From: JALYYC01 sp039922495
GTDB taxonomy: Bacteria > Chloroflexota > Dormibacteria > CF-121
Direction: 5' to 3'
Assembly (NCBI GenBank): GCA_039922495.1
Contig: JBDTEO010000006.1
Location: 83,558 to 147,557 of the forward strand
Length of the DNA: 64,000 nucleotides
Within the stretch, counting starts at the first letter, position 1. The number at the start of each line of letters is the position of its first letter. The translations under genes were made by a program, and so were the position numbers. The notes beneath the pieces are model-generated. The model made no database searches. It had not been told where the DNA came from and worked only from the letters and a program-made list of their open reading frames with translations. Shown piece after piece: positions 8,558-17,405 of the stretch.

Positions 8558-9724
8558 ATGACCTTACCGAACCTCCGGTCCTTGATCCTGCGTCGGCGGG
8601 TCCAATCGCTGGCCGTCGCCCTGCTGGCGCCCTTCCTGGCGATCGCGCCGCTGCATCTCCTGTCGCCCGCCCGCGCGACCGCCCACGCCAACACGGCGCC
8701 GGTTCAGGTCGGGATCAGCTTCAGCCCGCGACGTGCCGCCGCCCTGGGCCTTGACTACCAGGCGGCATTTCGCCAGCTCGAGGCGATGCATTTCCGCGCC
8801 ATCCGTCTCAGCGCCTACTGGAACCAGATCGACTCCGAGGGGTACGACCAGCTCGACTGGCTGATGCAGGAGGCGGCACGATCCAGGCAACCAATCGTCC
8901 TGACGGTTGGCATGAAGGGTCTCGGCTGGCCCGAGTTCTACATCCCGGAGGCGATCATCCCGGCTGCCGTCCGGGACGGCGAGGATGTCGCGGCTGATCC
9001 CACGTTCCGTGAGGCGACGATGACCTTCGTCGAAGACACCGTCTTTCGATACCGTGATAATCGCGCCCTGCTTGCCTGGCAGGTGGAGAACGAACCATTC
9101 AACCGAGCGGGGCCGCACCGTCTCTGGATCGATGCCGATTTCCTTCGCACCGAGATCGCCACCGTCCGGCAGCTCGATGCCCGCCAGCGACCGTTGATCG
9201 TCAATGCCTTCAGCCACTTCAACCTGGTGTTCGACCAGGCCTCCGCGCGGCACCCCTTCGACGTTCGTGAACTGCTCGGGTTTCAGGCGGACAGCGCCGA
9301 GCGCGACAGCCTCGCCGTGCTCAACAAGGGGGACATCCTCGGGCTAGATGTCTACACCGCGATCGGCTACCGGTTCCTCGGGCAGAACCGCCTGAGCCAC
9401 GCCGACAGCGACTGGCCCGACCGGCTCGAGGCGCTCCATGGGCTGGCCACCTCGCAGGCCAAGCAGGCCTGGATCACGGAAGCCCAGGCCGAGCCGTGGG
9501 AAGCGTCGAGGGTCAGCTTCACGAATCCGAAGAGCACCAGTCCGCAAGCCATCCGCAGCATCTTCAACAACCTGGCCGATTCCGGCTACAGCACAGTCCT
9601 ACTCTGGGGCAGCGAATACTGGTTATGGCGCGCCGCTCACGGCGACACGCGCTGGCTCGATACCGTACGACGGATCCTCTACGACGAGGTGAAAGCGCCA
9701 CCGATGCGACCGGCCGGCGCGTGA
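8558..9724 (+). CDS. secreted clan GH-A glycoside hydrolase-like protein
   Basis: An N-terminal signal or anchor (hydrophobic core about residues 17-38, then Ala-rich) precedes a TIM-barrel domain. WQVENEPF near residue 170 carries the Asn-Glu pair typical of the acid/base in clan GH-A (families 2, 5, 35, 42), and QAWITEAQAEPW near 305 is a good candidate for the nucleophile Glu. Family and substrate cannot be assigned by eye; cellulase- or beta-galactosidase-like activity on an exported polysaccharide is the broad expectation. ATG 8558 is used; GTG 8552 is two codons upstream. The gene stands alone between minus-strand genes. Confidence 0.7.
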   Translation: MTLPNLRSLILRRRVQSLAVALLAPFLAIAPLHLLSPARATAHANTAPVQVGISFSPRRAAALGLDYQAAFRQLEAMHFRAIRLSAYWNQIDSEGYDQLDWLMQEAARSRQPIVLTVGMKGLGWPEFYIPEAIIPAAVRDGEDVAADPTFREATMTFVEDTVFRYRDNRALLAWQVENEPFNRAGPHRLWIDADFLRTEIATVRQLDARQRPLIVNAFSHFNLVFDQASARHPFDVRELLGFQADSAERDSLAVLNKGDILGLDVYTAIGYRFLGQNRLSHADSDWPDRLEALHGLATSQAKQAWITEAQAEPWEASRVSFTNPKSTSPQAIRSIFNNLADSGYSTVLLWGSEYWLWRAAHGDTRWLDTVRRILYDEVKAPPMRPAGA

Positions 9725-9739
9725 GGCGTTGCTAGCCGG

Positions 9740-10045
9740 CTAGTCCCGCATCCCGCCGGCCATCGCGCCCACCACCATGAAGGGTTCGCTGCCGCTGGCG
9801 ACCGCCTCCGGCACGGGGGTGTCCGGCGATTCGTTGGAGAGGTCCTGTTCGCAGGCAAAGAAGCGGATGAAGGCGCGCCGCTGGAATGTCGACTGATCGC
9901 GGATCGTACCCCGCAACATCGGATAGCTCGCTTCAAGGGCGTCGAGGACCGACCGCTGCGTTGCCCGGCCCGCCAGATCGACGCGGACCTCGCCGTCGAC
10001 CTGCGCCAGCTTCCGCAGATGCGTCGGAAGCAGGACCCGGATCAC
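9740..10045 (-). CDS. ThiS/MoaD-like beta-grasp protein
   Basis: The 101-aa product begins VIRVLLPTHLRKLAQVDGEVRVD and has the beta-grasp layout of the MoaD/ThiS sulfur carriers (beta strand, LRKLA helix, SVLDALEASYP helix). It lacks the C-terminal Gly-Gly needed for sulfur transfer: the end reads VVGAMAGGMRD, with the GG four residues before the end. It may be a non-carrier relative, or need trimming. The GTG start overlaps the TGA of the BNR-repeat gene (GTGA), so the two are translationally coupled. That pairing is a recurrent one in my memory of related genomes, but its role is not known. Confidence 0.7.
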   Translation of the reverse strand: MIRVLLPTHLRKLAQVDGEVRVDLAGRATQRSVLDALEASYPMLRGTIRDQSTFQRRAFIRFFACEQDLSNESPDTPVPEAVASGSEPFMVVGAMAGGMRD

Positions 10046-11157
10046 CGGAGCGTCTGGACTTCCACCGAGAGGACCTTTGGGAGGTCGCGGACGATTGGCG
10101 CCCAGGTATCGCCGGCGTCCGCCGAGCCGTAGACCTGGCCGCCGGTGGTCCCGAAGTAGATCCCGTGGGGATCGAGGCTGTCGACCGCCATGGCATCGCG
10201 CAGGACATTGACATAACAGTTCTCCTGCGGCAGGCCCCTGGTCAGCGGTTCCCACTCATTGCCGCCGGTCCGGCTGCGATAGACGCGCAGCCGCGCGTCG
10301 GGCGGCACGTGCTCGGAGTCGCTCTTGATCGGGACGACGTAGATCGTGTCCGGCTCGTGCGGGTGCACGTCGATGGGAAACCCGAAGTCGCTCGGCAGGT
10401 TGCCACTGACCTCCCGCCAGGAGTCGCCGCCGTCATCGCTGCGCATCACGTCCCAGTGCTTTTGCATGAACAGGACATCGGGTCGTGAGGGGTGCATCGC
10501 GATCCGGTGGACGCAATGCCCGACCTCAGCATGCGGATCGGGGATCCCTTCCGACTTCAAGCCGCGGTTGATCGGTCGCCAGGTCGTCCCCGCGTCGTCG
10601 GAGCGGAAAGCCCCGGCCGCCGAGATCGCGACCAGGATCCGGCCCGGATGACTGGCGTCGAGGAGGATCGTGTGCAAACACATCCCGCCCGCGCCCGGCG
10701 CCCAGTGGGGGGCGGTCGGGTGGCGCCGCAGACCGGAGAGTTCCTGCCAGGTCTTGCCGCCGTCCGAGGTGCGGAAGAGCGCGGCATCCTCCGCGCCCGC
10801 GTAGACGGTATCCGGGTGGTCGAGGGATGGCTCGAGGTGCCAGATGCGTTTGAATTCAAACGGTCGCGGGGTGCCGTCGTACCAGAGATGGGTCCCCGCC
10901 TCGCCCTCGTAGGCGAACTGGTTTCCAACCGGCGCCCAGGTTTTCCCGCCGTCATCGGAGCGTTGAATCAGCTGCCCGAACCAGCCGGTGTTCTGCGACG
11001 CATACAACCGGTTGGGATCGGCCGGGGATGCTTTGACGTGGTACACCTCCCAGCCGGCAAAGTGCGGACCGCTGACGTCCCATTTCTGCCGCTTTCCGTC
11101 CGCCGTGATGACGAAGGCCCCCTTGTGGGTACCGACTAACACCCGAACCCTGCTCAT
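10042..11157 (-). CDS. BNR/Asp-box repeat beta-propeller protein
   Basis: The 371-aa protein contains at least six Asp-box repeats of the form S-x-D-x-G-x-T-W (RSDDGGKTWAPV, RTSDGGKTWQEL, RSDDAGTTWRPI, RSDDGGDSWREV and two weaker ones), spaced about 45-60 residues apart, as in sialidase and VPS10-type propellers. There is no signal peptide and the catalytic Arg triad of sialidases is not evident, so an enzyme assignment is not supported; a cytosolic binding propeller is more likely. It starts MSRVRVLVGTHKGAF and is coupled to the downstream ThiS-like gene. Confidence 0.8.
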   Translation of the reverse strand: MSRVRVLVGTHKGAFVITADGKRQKWDVSGPHFAGWEVYHVKASPADPNRLYASQNTGWFGQLIQRSDDGGKTWAPVGNQFAYEGEAGTHLWYDGTPRPFEFKRIWHLEPSLDHPDTVYAGAEDAALFRTSDGGKTWQELSGLRRHPTAPHWAPGAGGMCLHTILLDASHPGRILVAISAAGAFRSDDAGTTWRPINRGLKSEGIPDPHAEVGHCVHRIAMHPSRPDVLFMQKHWDVMRSDDGGDSWREVSGNLPSDFGFPIDVHPHEPDTIYVVPIKSDSEHVPPDARLRVYRSRTGGNEWEPLTRGLPQENCYVNVLRDAMAVDSLDPHGIYFGTTGGQVYGSADAGDTWAPIVRDLPKVLSVEVQTLR

Positions 11158-11181
11158 GCGCCTTCCTCCTGCCTCAGCCCG

Positions 11182-12402
11182 CTAGAACACCGCCCAGTTT
11201 ACCGTCGACAGCTCATCGTCCGTGAAGTTCTGCCCTGGTTGTTGCAGGTAGAGGTAGCCGATCAGCCGCGTGACTCGCGGCTCCTGGTAGTAGAACTGGC
11301 GATGCTGCTCGTAGGCGCTGGAGTGAATTTTCACCGCGCTCTGCCCCTGGGCGGCGCTCTCCTCCGCCGTGAGGATCAGCTCGAAGTTTTCCAGGTAGCG
11401 CGCCAGCCGCTGGTCGCGGTAGGCCGCCAGTCGCGGCGGCGCGCCGGCGAGGTCCGCCTTGATGCGCTCGTAGTCCTGTCGCATGGTGGTCAGGGCGCCG
11501 GCCGGCGATGGCGTCTGCGTCTGGCGATCGAGGTCCTGGTTCAGTCTCCCCAGGTCGGCCGCGGCGCGGTCGAGGTAGGCGGACTCGGCCGGTTGCAGAT
11601 CCGCGGGCCGCACGTAGGGCATGGTCCTTCCGGCGTGGAGCAGATCGACCACCTCGTAGCCGGTCTCGCCATTGATCCCGGTGTCCTGCAGAAAGAATGC
11701 GTTGACCGGTGGCGATTGTCGCGCGCTGAAGCGGTAGAACCCGATCCGATGGGACTGGACGGCCTGCTGCTTGGCGCGGTGCTCCGAGAGGCACCGGTCG
11801 CCCCAGCCGGTGAGGTCGGCGCGCTGCAGGACGAAGAGCCGGGCATTCGAGTAGGAGGCGATGGTGGAATCCGTGGTGTCGAGGAGGATGGCCTCGTAGA
11901 GGGCCGCATCCTGTTTGGTCGCCGCCAGTGACTGTGCCAGGGAATTGACCGCCGCCAGATCAAGCGGCCGCTGGCCGAACGCATTCATCTCGAGCGTGCT
12001 TCCGCTCCGCCAGCAGTGCAGGGGCTGAAAGCCCGGGCCCGCGGCCGGGCAGGCGATCGCCTGCTCGTCGTTACGGACCGAGATCCCGCCGAAGGCGAGA
12101 TAGGCGAGGCTGATGCCAAGCGCGACCGCGCTCAGGCCGGCCGTCCAGGCGCGCAGGCCACGGGCCCGTGCCCGCCTGATCCAGCGCGCAAGGAGGAGCA
12201 AGACGACGGCGATCGGAATGAAGATCAGGGTGAAGGAGAGCAGTCGGAAGGCGGTATCGGCCTGCGCCGTGCACGGCATTCCCGGATAGAGCAACCCCGC
12301 ACGCAACGGCGCCAGCAGCCAGGCGAGGACCAGCAGCCCGAGCGGCCACGCTCGCCGTACCCACCGCCATCGGTGGCCGGGGTTGGAAGCCGCGACCGTC
12401 AC
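11182..12402 (-). CDS. membrane protein of unknown function
   Basis: The 406-aa product has three N-terminal membrane spans (about residues 18-38, 48-68 and 80-102) followed by a roughly 300-residue soluble part rich in Ala, Gln and Arg with helical character near 275-340. I recognise no domain. The GTG start overlaps the TGA of the patatin gene by 4 bp, so it is probably co-translated with it. A role with lipid hydrolysis at the membrane would fit the pairing, but this is conjecture. Confidence 0.6.
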   Translation of the reverse strand: MTVAASNPGHRWRWVRRAWPLGLLVLAWLLAPLRAGLLYPGMPCTAQADTAFRLLSFTLIFIPIAVVLLLLARWIRRARARGLRAWTAGLSAVALGISLAYLAFGGISVRNDEQAIACPAAGPGFQPLHCWRSGSTLEMNAFGQRPLDLAAVNSLAQSLAATKQDAALYEAILLDTTDSTIASYSNARLFVLQRADLTGWGDRCLSEHRAKQQAVQSHRIGFYRFSARQSPPVNAFFLQDTGINGETGYEVVDLLHAGRTMPYVRPADLQPAESAYLDRAAADLGRLNQDLDRQTQTPSPAGALTTMRQDYERIKADLAGAPPRLAAYRDQRLARYLENFELILTAEESAAQGQSAVKIHSSAYEQHRQFYYQEPRVTRLIGYLYLQQPGQNFTDDELSTVNWAVF

Positions 12403-13370
12403 TGCGCCAGCGAAACGATCGTCGAGCGCCGCTGCGGCAGCATGACATGGATTCCGGCAACGACCTCGCCGCCAGGCGTCAGGCCGCCGCCCTGCAGAAA
12501 GGCGCGGGTTCGCGCGTACGACTCCTCGATCAGCCGTTCGACCTGGCTGAAGTCGGTGCCCTCGGTCCCGAACTCCACGTTGGGAACCAGCAGGCTGATC
12601 TCGGCTTGCGCGGCATAGCGCTGGTACTCCTCGATGGTTCGCTGCGCCAGCATGATCTGGATGCTCTGGGCCAGCACGCCGGTGAGATTATTGCTCGGCG
12701 GCCGGCGCGGATTCGAGGTGCTGTTGTCGATGGCGATGACGTGCGTCGCCCCGAGATGGATCGCCTCGGCCAGCCCGACGTTTTCGGCCACCGCGCCGTC
12801 CACGAATTCCTCGTCGCCGATCCGGTACGGATTGAAGACCCCGGGAATCGCGGACGACGCCGCCACGGCGTCGGCTACGCTGCCGCTGGTGAAGATCTCC
12901 TTGCGCGCACGGGTCAGGTTGGTCGCGATCACCGCGCAGGGCAGCACCAGCTGATCGAAGGTCGCCGGCAGGTTCATCGCCGCCAGGCGCCGGAGGTACC
13001 GGCTATCGAAGAAGCTGTTGTGGCTCCTCACATAGCGGACGGCCATCCGCAGCGGGTTCCGATTGAAGAGATCGCGGTTCCGGATCGACCGCCAGACGAG
13101 AGCGAGCTGGTTGATGGTGTCGAGGTCAGGCTTGGAGGCGAGGGCCACGGCGTTGAATGCCCCCGAGCTGCACCCGACGACCGCATCCGGCTTGATGCCG
13201 GCTTCCAGCAGCGCTCGCAGCACTCCGACGGTGCAGGCGCCGCGGCTGCCGCCACCACCAAGGACGAAGACCAGTCGACGCTCCGGGCCTAGAGGCGGCG
13301 AAGCGGGTGACCGGCGGCGGCGCCACCAGGACAGCATGGAAGGGGATCGCCAGAATCCAGTATCGGGCAT
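12399..13370 (-). CDS. patatin-like phospholipase
   Basis: A Ser-Asp dyad lipid acyl hydrolase. The 323-aa product has the oxyanion-hole motif FVLGGGGSRGACTVGVL, the nucleophile elbow GCSSG and the catalytic Asp in FVDGAVAEN, in the usual order and spacing of the RssA/NTE group. No signal peptide is clear; an Arg-rich N-terminus may associate with membrane. Start is ATG 13370, with ATG 13337 as an alternative. It is the first gene of a two-gene overlap with the membrane protein downstream. Confidence 0.85.
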   Translation of the reverse strand: MPDTGFWRSPSMLSWWRRRRSPASPPLGPERRLVFVLGGGGSRGACTVGVLRALLEAGIKPDAVVGCSSGAFNAVALASKPDLDTINQLALVWRSIRNRDLFNRNPLRMAVRYVRSHNSFFDSRYLRRLAAMNLPATFDQLVLPCAVIATNLTRARKEIFTSGSVADAVAASSAIPGVFNPYRIGDEEFVDGAVAENVGLAEAIHLGATHVIAIDNSTSNPRRPPSNNLTGVLAQSIQIMLAQRTIEEYQRYAAQAEISLLVPNVEFGTEGTDFSQVERLIEESYARTRAFLQGGGLTPGGEVVAGIHVMLPQRRSTIVSLAQ

Positions 13371-13483
13371 GGAGGTTACAGCCCCGGTGTCGAACCGGGT
13401 CCGCAACCGTGAGTGTAGCCGGTCCGCGGCCGTGCGCCGGGCGACTCAGCAGGAAGGCCGGCCCGACTGCGTTATTTGGGGGT
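13371..13483 (+). ncRNA. possible divergent cobalamin-riboswitch-like leader
   Basis: On the plus strand the segment contains GGTGTCGAACCGGG followed by CCGCAACCGTGAGTG, close to the cobalamin riboswitch core (GGTG-AA-CC then CCGCAACTGTGAG), and a later CAGCAGGAAGGCC that resembles the CAGGAGACCTGCC block. CCCGGT/ACCGGG forms a perfect hairpin. The GGGAA block is missing and the element is shorter than usual. It would lead the small Cys-containing gene at 13553. Read on the other strand the same hairpin looks like a tRNA T-arm, so the assignment is weak. Confidence 0.35.
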
Positions 13484-13552
13484 GCGTTCCTATTCGATTG
13501 AGCGCTACCTATGCGTTCACATATTAGCCTTGAGGTATCACACTTCATAGCC

Positions 13553-13765
13553 ATGCGGTGTCCGTATTTAGAGCAGATCATCCGTAAGCAGAAGGCCTTT
13601 GTGAAGGTGTTTCAGGCCGATTGCCACGTCGATGGGAAGGTCCACCGCTTTCGCGGTCTGGTGCGATGGCCGTCGCCGCCCTGCATTGGGAAGATGGCGA
13701 CCTGCGCGCTCTACCAGGAGGCGCGCTCGACCGAAGATCTCCGGCTTCGTCGCCTGATCGACTAG
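13553..13765 (+). CDS. small cysteine-containing protein (70 aa)
   Basis: The product begins MRCPYLEQIIRKQKAF and holds four Cys (positions 3, 20, 41 and 47), a spacing that could bind metal or an Fe-S cluster, although it matches no motif I know. Codon use resembles the neighbours. The frame is also open from ATG 13511, which would add 14 residues; neither start has a convincing ribosome site. It lies 40 bp before thiO on the same strand and behind the riboswitch-like element. I cannot name a family. Confidence 0.5.
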   Translation: MRCPYLEQIIRKQKAFVKVFQADCHVDGKVHRFRGLVRWPSPPCIGKMATCALYQEARSTEDLRLRRLID

Positions 13766-13805
13766 CGAGCCCGGATCGGTCCAGCTGCGTCAGTAAACTC
13801 GGGGA

Positions 13806-14924
13806 GTGAGTCCCGATGTTGTCGTCGTGGGTGCCGGGGCGATTGGCAGCTCGATCGCCTATTACCTGGGCAAGGCCGGCGCGCGGGTCGCCCTGCTGGA
13901 TCGCGGCGAGGTCGGCGCCGAGGCCACGGGCGCGTCCGCCGGCATGCTGATCCCACAATCCGAGAGCACCGGGCCGGGTCCTTTTGTCGATCTCGCCGTG
14001 GAAAGCGTGCGGCTTTTCGACGCTCTCAACGAGGAACTCCGTGAGCGGACCGGGATGGACATCGGCTACCGGCGCGCGCTGCTGCTGCGCGTGGCGCTGG
14101 ATGAGATGGAGGAACACGACCTGCGTCTGCGCCGTGCCTGGCAAGACCGCGCCGGGATCCCGGTCGCCTGGCTCGATGCCACGAGCGCCCTGGAGGTCGA
14201 GCCCGCGTTGAATCCGGAGGTTCGCGCCGCTCTGTACTACGCCAGCGAGCACCAGGTCAATGCCCTCGCCCTGGCCAGGGCGCTGGCGCGGGCGGCGGTC
14301 GAGCTCGGCGCCGAGCTCCGCGAGCAGTCGCCGGTCGACAGCCTCCTGATCGACCGTAACCGCGTGGTCGGGGTTCGAAGCGGCGCCGAATCGATCCGAG
14401 CCGAGGAGGTCGTGATCGCGACGGGTAGCTGGTCATCGAGTTGGGCCGAGGCCCTGCGGACCGCGATCCCGGTCCGGCCGGTGCGCGGGCAGATGCTTGC
14501 CCTGCACACGCCCGGCACCGCGCTTCGCAGCGTCGTCTTTTCCGAAGCCGGCTACCTGGTGAGCAAGCCGGAGGGCTTGACCTATGTGGGTGCGACCGAG
14601 GAAGAGGCCGGCTTCGACTGCCGCCCAACGGCCAGCGGGGTCGCCGGGCTGCTGGCCGTGGTGCCGCGGCTAACCCCCGCGCTCCATGCCGCGACCTTCG
14701 CCGGCGCCTGGGCCGGACTGCGGCCGGGGACGCCCGACCGGCTTCCGATCCTTGGACGGGTGCCTGGCTTCGACGGGGTGACACTGGCGACCGGCCACTT
14801 CCGCAATGGGATCCTGCTGGCGCCAATCACGGGACTGCTGATCGCAGACCTGTTGCGCTTCGAACGACCGCGGATGCCGCTCGATGCCTTCGATCCGGCG
14901 CGCTTTGTCATGCGTGCCGCCTGA
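13806..14924 (+). CDS. thiO: glycine oxidase / FAD-dependent amine oxidase
   Basis: The 372-aa flavoenzyme has the N-terminal dinucleotide fold VVVVGAGAIGSSIAYYLGKAGARVALLD, the DAO-family VPVRGQM-type segment (IPVRPVRGQML), the substrate-proximal AGLRPGTPDRLPILGR near residue 300 and a C-terminal TGHFRNGILLAP. This pattern fits ThiO, which oxidises glycine to iminoglycine for the thiazole of thiamine. No thiS, thiG or thiE lies beside it, so a general D-amino acid or sarcosine oxidase is the alternative. GTG 13806 is the only start that keeps the intact FAD motif. Confidence 0.8.
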   Translation: MSPDVVVVGAGAIGSSIAYYLGKAGARVALLDRGEVGAEATGASAGMLIPQSESTGPGPFVDLAVESVRLFDALNEELRERTGMDIGYRRALLLRVALDEMEEHDLRLRRAWQDRAGIPVAWLDATSALEVEPALNPEVRAALYYASEHQVNALALARALARAAVELGAELREQSPVDSLLIDRNRVVGVRSGAESIRAEEVVIATGSWSSSWAEALRTAIPVRPVRGQMLALHTPGTALRSVVFSEAGYLVSKPEGLTYVGATEEEAGFDCRPTASGVAGLLAVVPRLTPALHAATFAGAWAGLRPGTPDRLPILGRVPGFDGVTLATGHFRNGILLAPITGLLIADLLRFERPRMPLDAFDPARFVMRAA

Positions 14925-15291
14925 CGTCCCCCGCGCGTTCGACCGGCGGGCGGATGGCTTTCGCCACGCCGCCGCCGGCGGGCTCTGGCTGGCTCCCCTG
15001 ATTTACCTCGAGCACGCCCGCTACGGACCCGGATGGTATGGCAAGGTCGTCAGCGCCGACCCGGCTCGGCTGCGCGCGTGGGGCGTCAGCAAAGGGATTC
15101 CCGAACGCGCCCTGCAGGTCAAGTCGATGCCCGACGTCGACTCGGGGCCCCGCCAGAGCCGCCGCCGCATCCCCGGCTATCACATCGATCTCTGGGGTGC
15201 ACGCCTGGCGCTGGCCTATGACCCCGCGGACCTCGCGCGCGTGCGGGCGCGGGCTAGTAGCGATCCACCGCTTTCAGGCCAGACCCGGTGA
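14914..15291 (+). CDS. DUF4031-like protein
   Basis: The product of about 125 aa has the layout of DUF4031 proteins: an early hydrophobic strand (GLWLAPLIYLEH), a helix with RLRAWGVSKGIPERALQVK, then RIPGYHIDLWGARLALA. The start is unclear; GTG 14914 overlaps the thiO stop by 11 bp and is the likeliest coupled start. Its 3' end overlaps the convergent threonine synthase-like gene by 38 bp, which is unusual but both frames look protein-like to the end. Function unknown. Confidence 0.6.
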   Translation: MPPDVPRAFDRRADGFRHAAAGGLWLAPLIYLEHARYGPGWYGKVVSADPARLRAWGVSKGIPERALQVKSMPDVDSGPRQSRRRIPGYHIDLWGARLALAYDPADLARVRARASSDPPLSGQTR

Positions 15292-16231
15292 TGATGACGA
15301 CGGCCCCCGCCGGGAGATTGAGCGTGCGTGCCCCGGCCAGCGCCGCCGCCGAGGTCGGTTCCATCAAGACGCCTCGCGCCGCCATGGCGCGCCAGGTCCG
15401 CTCAATCGCGTCTTCGCTCACCGAAATCCAGCGTCCCCCGCTGTAGCGCACCGCCGCGTAGCTTCGCTCAGCGCGGGTGGGCTCCGGAATCCGAATGCCG
15501 TCCGCGATCGAGGGCTGACGAACCACCGGCGCGGGCCGGCCGATCGATGCGCCACGAACGAGGGGCGCGCAGGCCTCAGACTGGACGCCGTGCAGGCGCG
15601 GAGCCCGCGCAAGCAATCCACGCGAGACGAGCTCGCCGAAGCCCATCGCGAGCCCGATCAGGACGGTGCCCTGGCCGACCGGCGTGATCACATCGGGTAA
15701 ATCTGGCCCGAGCGCTTCGAAGAGCTCGTACGCGATCGTCTTGGTTCCTTCGAGAAAGGCATCGTCGCGCGCATGGCCGGCGTCATAGCCATCGCGCGCA
15801 GCCGCGACCGCGGCCTGCGTCACCGCTGAGCGAGGACCGGAGATCGTGATGAGCTCGGCCCCAAGCGCGCGGATGGCGCGGGCTTTGGATGCCACGATGT
15901 CGTCCGGCGCAAAGACACGCGCCTTGAGTCCGGCGGCCGCGGCATAGGCCGCGATCGCGGTTCCCGCGTTCCCGGAGGAATCCTCGACCACCGTCGTGGC
16001 GCCGGCGGCGCGGGCGGCGGTGATCACGGTGGCGGCGCCCCGGTCCTTGAAGGAGCCGGTCGGCGAGAGCCCTTCGAGTTTCAGCAGCCAGCGATCGTGC
16101 GGCATCAGCGGCGTCCCGCCCTCACCAAGGGTGACCGGCTCCCCGCGGATTCCCAGCTCGGCCCGGTAGCGCCAGAGGCCGGACCCGGTCCAGGGTTGCG
16201 TGTTAGAGGACTTTGCCAAGGGCCGGATCAA
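15254..16231 (-). CDS. threonine synthase-like PLP-dependent enzyme
   Basis: A fold-type II PLP enzyme of 325 aa. The cofactor Lys is in PTGSFKDRGA near residue 60, the phosphate/substrate loop is SSGNAGTAIAAYAA near 88, and the C-terminal cofactor Ser/Gly region is VIITGSGLKAVDRY. The SFKDRG motif and LGEGGTPL opening match threonine synthase, but the protein is shorter than usual, so a threonine-synthase-like lyase is safer. Only TTG starts are available (16231 or 16219), inside the end of the CcdA-TlpA gene, which suggests translational coupling. Confidence 0.8.
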   Translation of the reverse strand: MIRPLAKSSNTQPWTGSGLWRYRAELGIRGEPVTLGEGGTPLMPHDRWLLKLEGLSPTGSFKDRGAATVITAARAAGATTVVEDSSGNAGTAIAAYAAAAGLKARVFAPDDIVASKARAIRALGAELITISGPRSAVTQAAVAAARDGYDAGHARDDAFLEGTKTIAYELFEALGPDLPDVITPVGQGTVLIGLAMGFGELVSRGLLARAPRLHGVQSEACAPLVRGASIGRPAPVVRQPSIADGIRIPEPTRAERSYAAVRYSGGRWISVSEDAIERTWRAMAARGVLMEPTSAAALAGARTLNLPAGAVVIITGSGLKAVDRY

Positions 16232-17405
16232 GGTAGTCGCGGGTCAGGGGAAACGGTTGGTAGCTGTTCACGCGGCCATCGCGCCCGATCAGGACACTGA
16301 CCGGCAGCCCGTTCTTCAGCTGAATGCCATACGCCTGGCTGGCCGCTCCGGCCGGATCGAGCACCGGCGCGGGCTGCAGGCCGAGGCCCTGCCAGAAACG
16401 CCGCACGGTGTCGGCGGACTCGTCGCCAAAGTCGATCGCCACGACCTGAAGACCCTGGTCTCTATGGGCCAGGTATTCATCACGGATCAGGGGCAACTCG
16501 TCACGACAGGGCCCGCACCAGGTCGCCCAGAAATTGACCAGGACCGGCTTGCCCCGGAGGCTGGCGAGCGACACCGAATGCCCATCGACGTCGGTCAGCG
16601 CAAAGTTTGGCGCCGGGCTGCCCACCTTCAGCGGCCCGCCGGTCGGCGGCATCGCGGCCGGTCCATTGGACTGAAAGTGGGAGTCGAAGGGCGTCGTCAC
16701 ACTGACGACCGGAAAGAAGCTGTTGAACACGGTCAGGCGATTGGAAAAGATGAGCACGCCCATCACGATCAGGAAGACGGCGGCGATCGCGTTCAGCGCT
16801 GGATACGCACCCCGGACGGGGGCCAGTAACCGCGATAGCATGCCGGATAGTCCAGCGGCGATGAGGAAGGGAAGGCCGAGGCCCAGGGAATAGCTGGCGA
16901 GGAGGATCGCCCCCTGCCCGGCCGTGCCGCTGCTGCCCGCGCGCAGCAGGATGGCCGCCAGGATCGGACCGACGCAGGGAGTCCAGCCGATCGCGAAAGC
17001 CAGGCCGATCACATACGACGCCCACGGGGCCCGCGGCAGCCGGTGGGCGACGTCGAAGCGCCGTTCCCGCATCAGGCCCGGGATCCGCTGCACGGTGAGC
17101 AAGGCGATCCCGATCAGGATCAGCGCGGCGCCGGCGATCTCCAGGAGGACAGGCCGATACGCCTGCAGGTCGGCGCCCAGCAATCCGAACGAGGCGCCGA
17201 GCGCCACGAACGCCGTGCTGAAGCCCAACACGAATAGCGCGGCATTGCCGAGCACGCGCGCTTGCGCTCGAGGAGAGGCGTGCCCACCGGCGAGGGCGGC
17301 CTGGCCGCCCATGAATGCGATGTAGGCCGGAACCAATGGGAGCACGCAGGTGGACGCGAAGGAGATGAGCCCGGCGAGGAAGGCCAGGCCGAGGTCGAGG
17401 ATCAT
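16203..17405 (-). CDS. CcdA-TlpA fusion: thiol-disulfide relay protein
   Basis: The 400-aa protein fuses two redox modules. Residues 1-235 form a CcdA/DsbD-like membrane domain of six hydrophobic spans with its reactive Cys in FASTCVLPLVPAY and WTPCVGP. Residues about 265-400 form an extracytoplasmic thioredoxin of the TlpA/ResA type, with active site WATWCGPCRDE near residue 300. Electrons from cytosolic thioredoxin would pass through the membrane domain to the attached thioredoxin, reducing exported proteins or apocytochromes. The start overlaps the anti-sigma factor gene by 4 bp, placing this redox relay under the sigma/anti-sigma pair upstream. Confidence 0.88.
   Translation of the reverse strand: MILDLGLAFLAGLISFASTCVLPLVPAYIAFMGGQAALAGGHASPRAQARVLGNAALFVLGFSTAFVALGASFGLLGADLQAYRPVLLEIAGAALILIGIALLTVQRIPGLMRERRFDVAHRLPRAPWASYVIGLAFAIGWTPCVGPILAAILLRAGSSGTAGQGAILLASYSLGLGLPFLIAAGLSGMLSRLLAPVRGAYPALNAIAAVFLIVMGVLIFSNRLTVFNSFFPVVSVTTPFDSHFQSNGPAAMPPTGGPLKVGSPAPNFALTDVDGHSVSLASLRGKPVLVNFWATWCGPCRDELPLIRDEYLAHRDQGLQVVAIDFGDESADTVRRFWQGLGLQPAPVLDPAGAASQAYGIQLKNGLPVSVLIGRDGRVNSYQPFPLTRDYLDPALGKVL

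Noticed and set aside
6862..8754. A 630-codon plus-strand open frame opposite the aldehyde dehydrogenase
   Set aside because: Antisense shadow; composition is unnatural and the ALDH catalytic motifs are on the minus strand.
13371..13410. A tRNA or tmRNA T-arm on the minus strand (CCCGG-TTCGACA-CCGGG)
   Set aside because: No D-arm, anticodon arm or acceptor partner in the required places, and no tmRNA 5' half found upstream.
13420..13806. A TPP riboswitch before thiO
   Set aside because: The CTGAGA and ACCTGA blocks of the TPP aptamer are absent.
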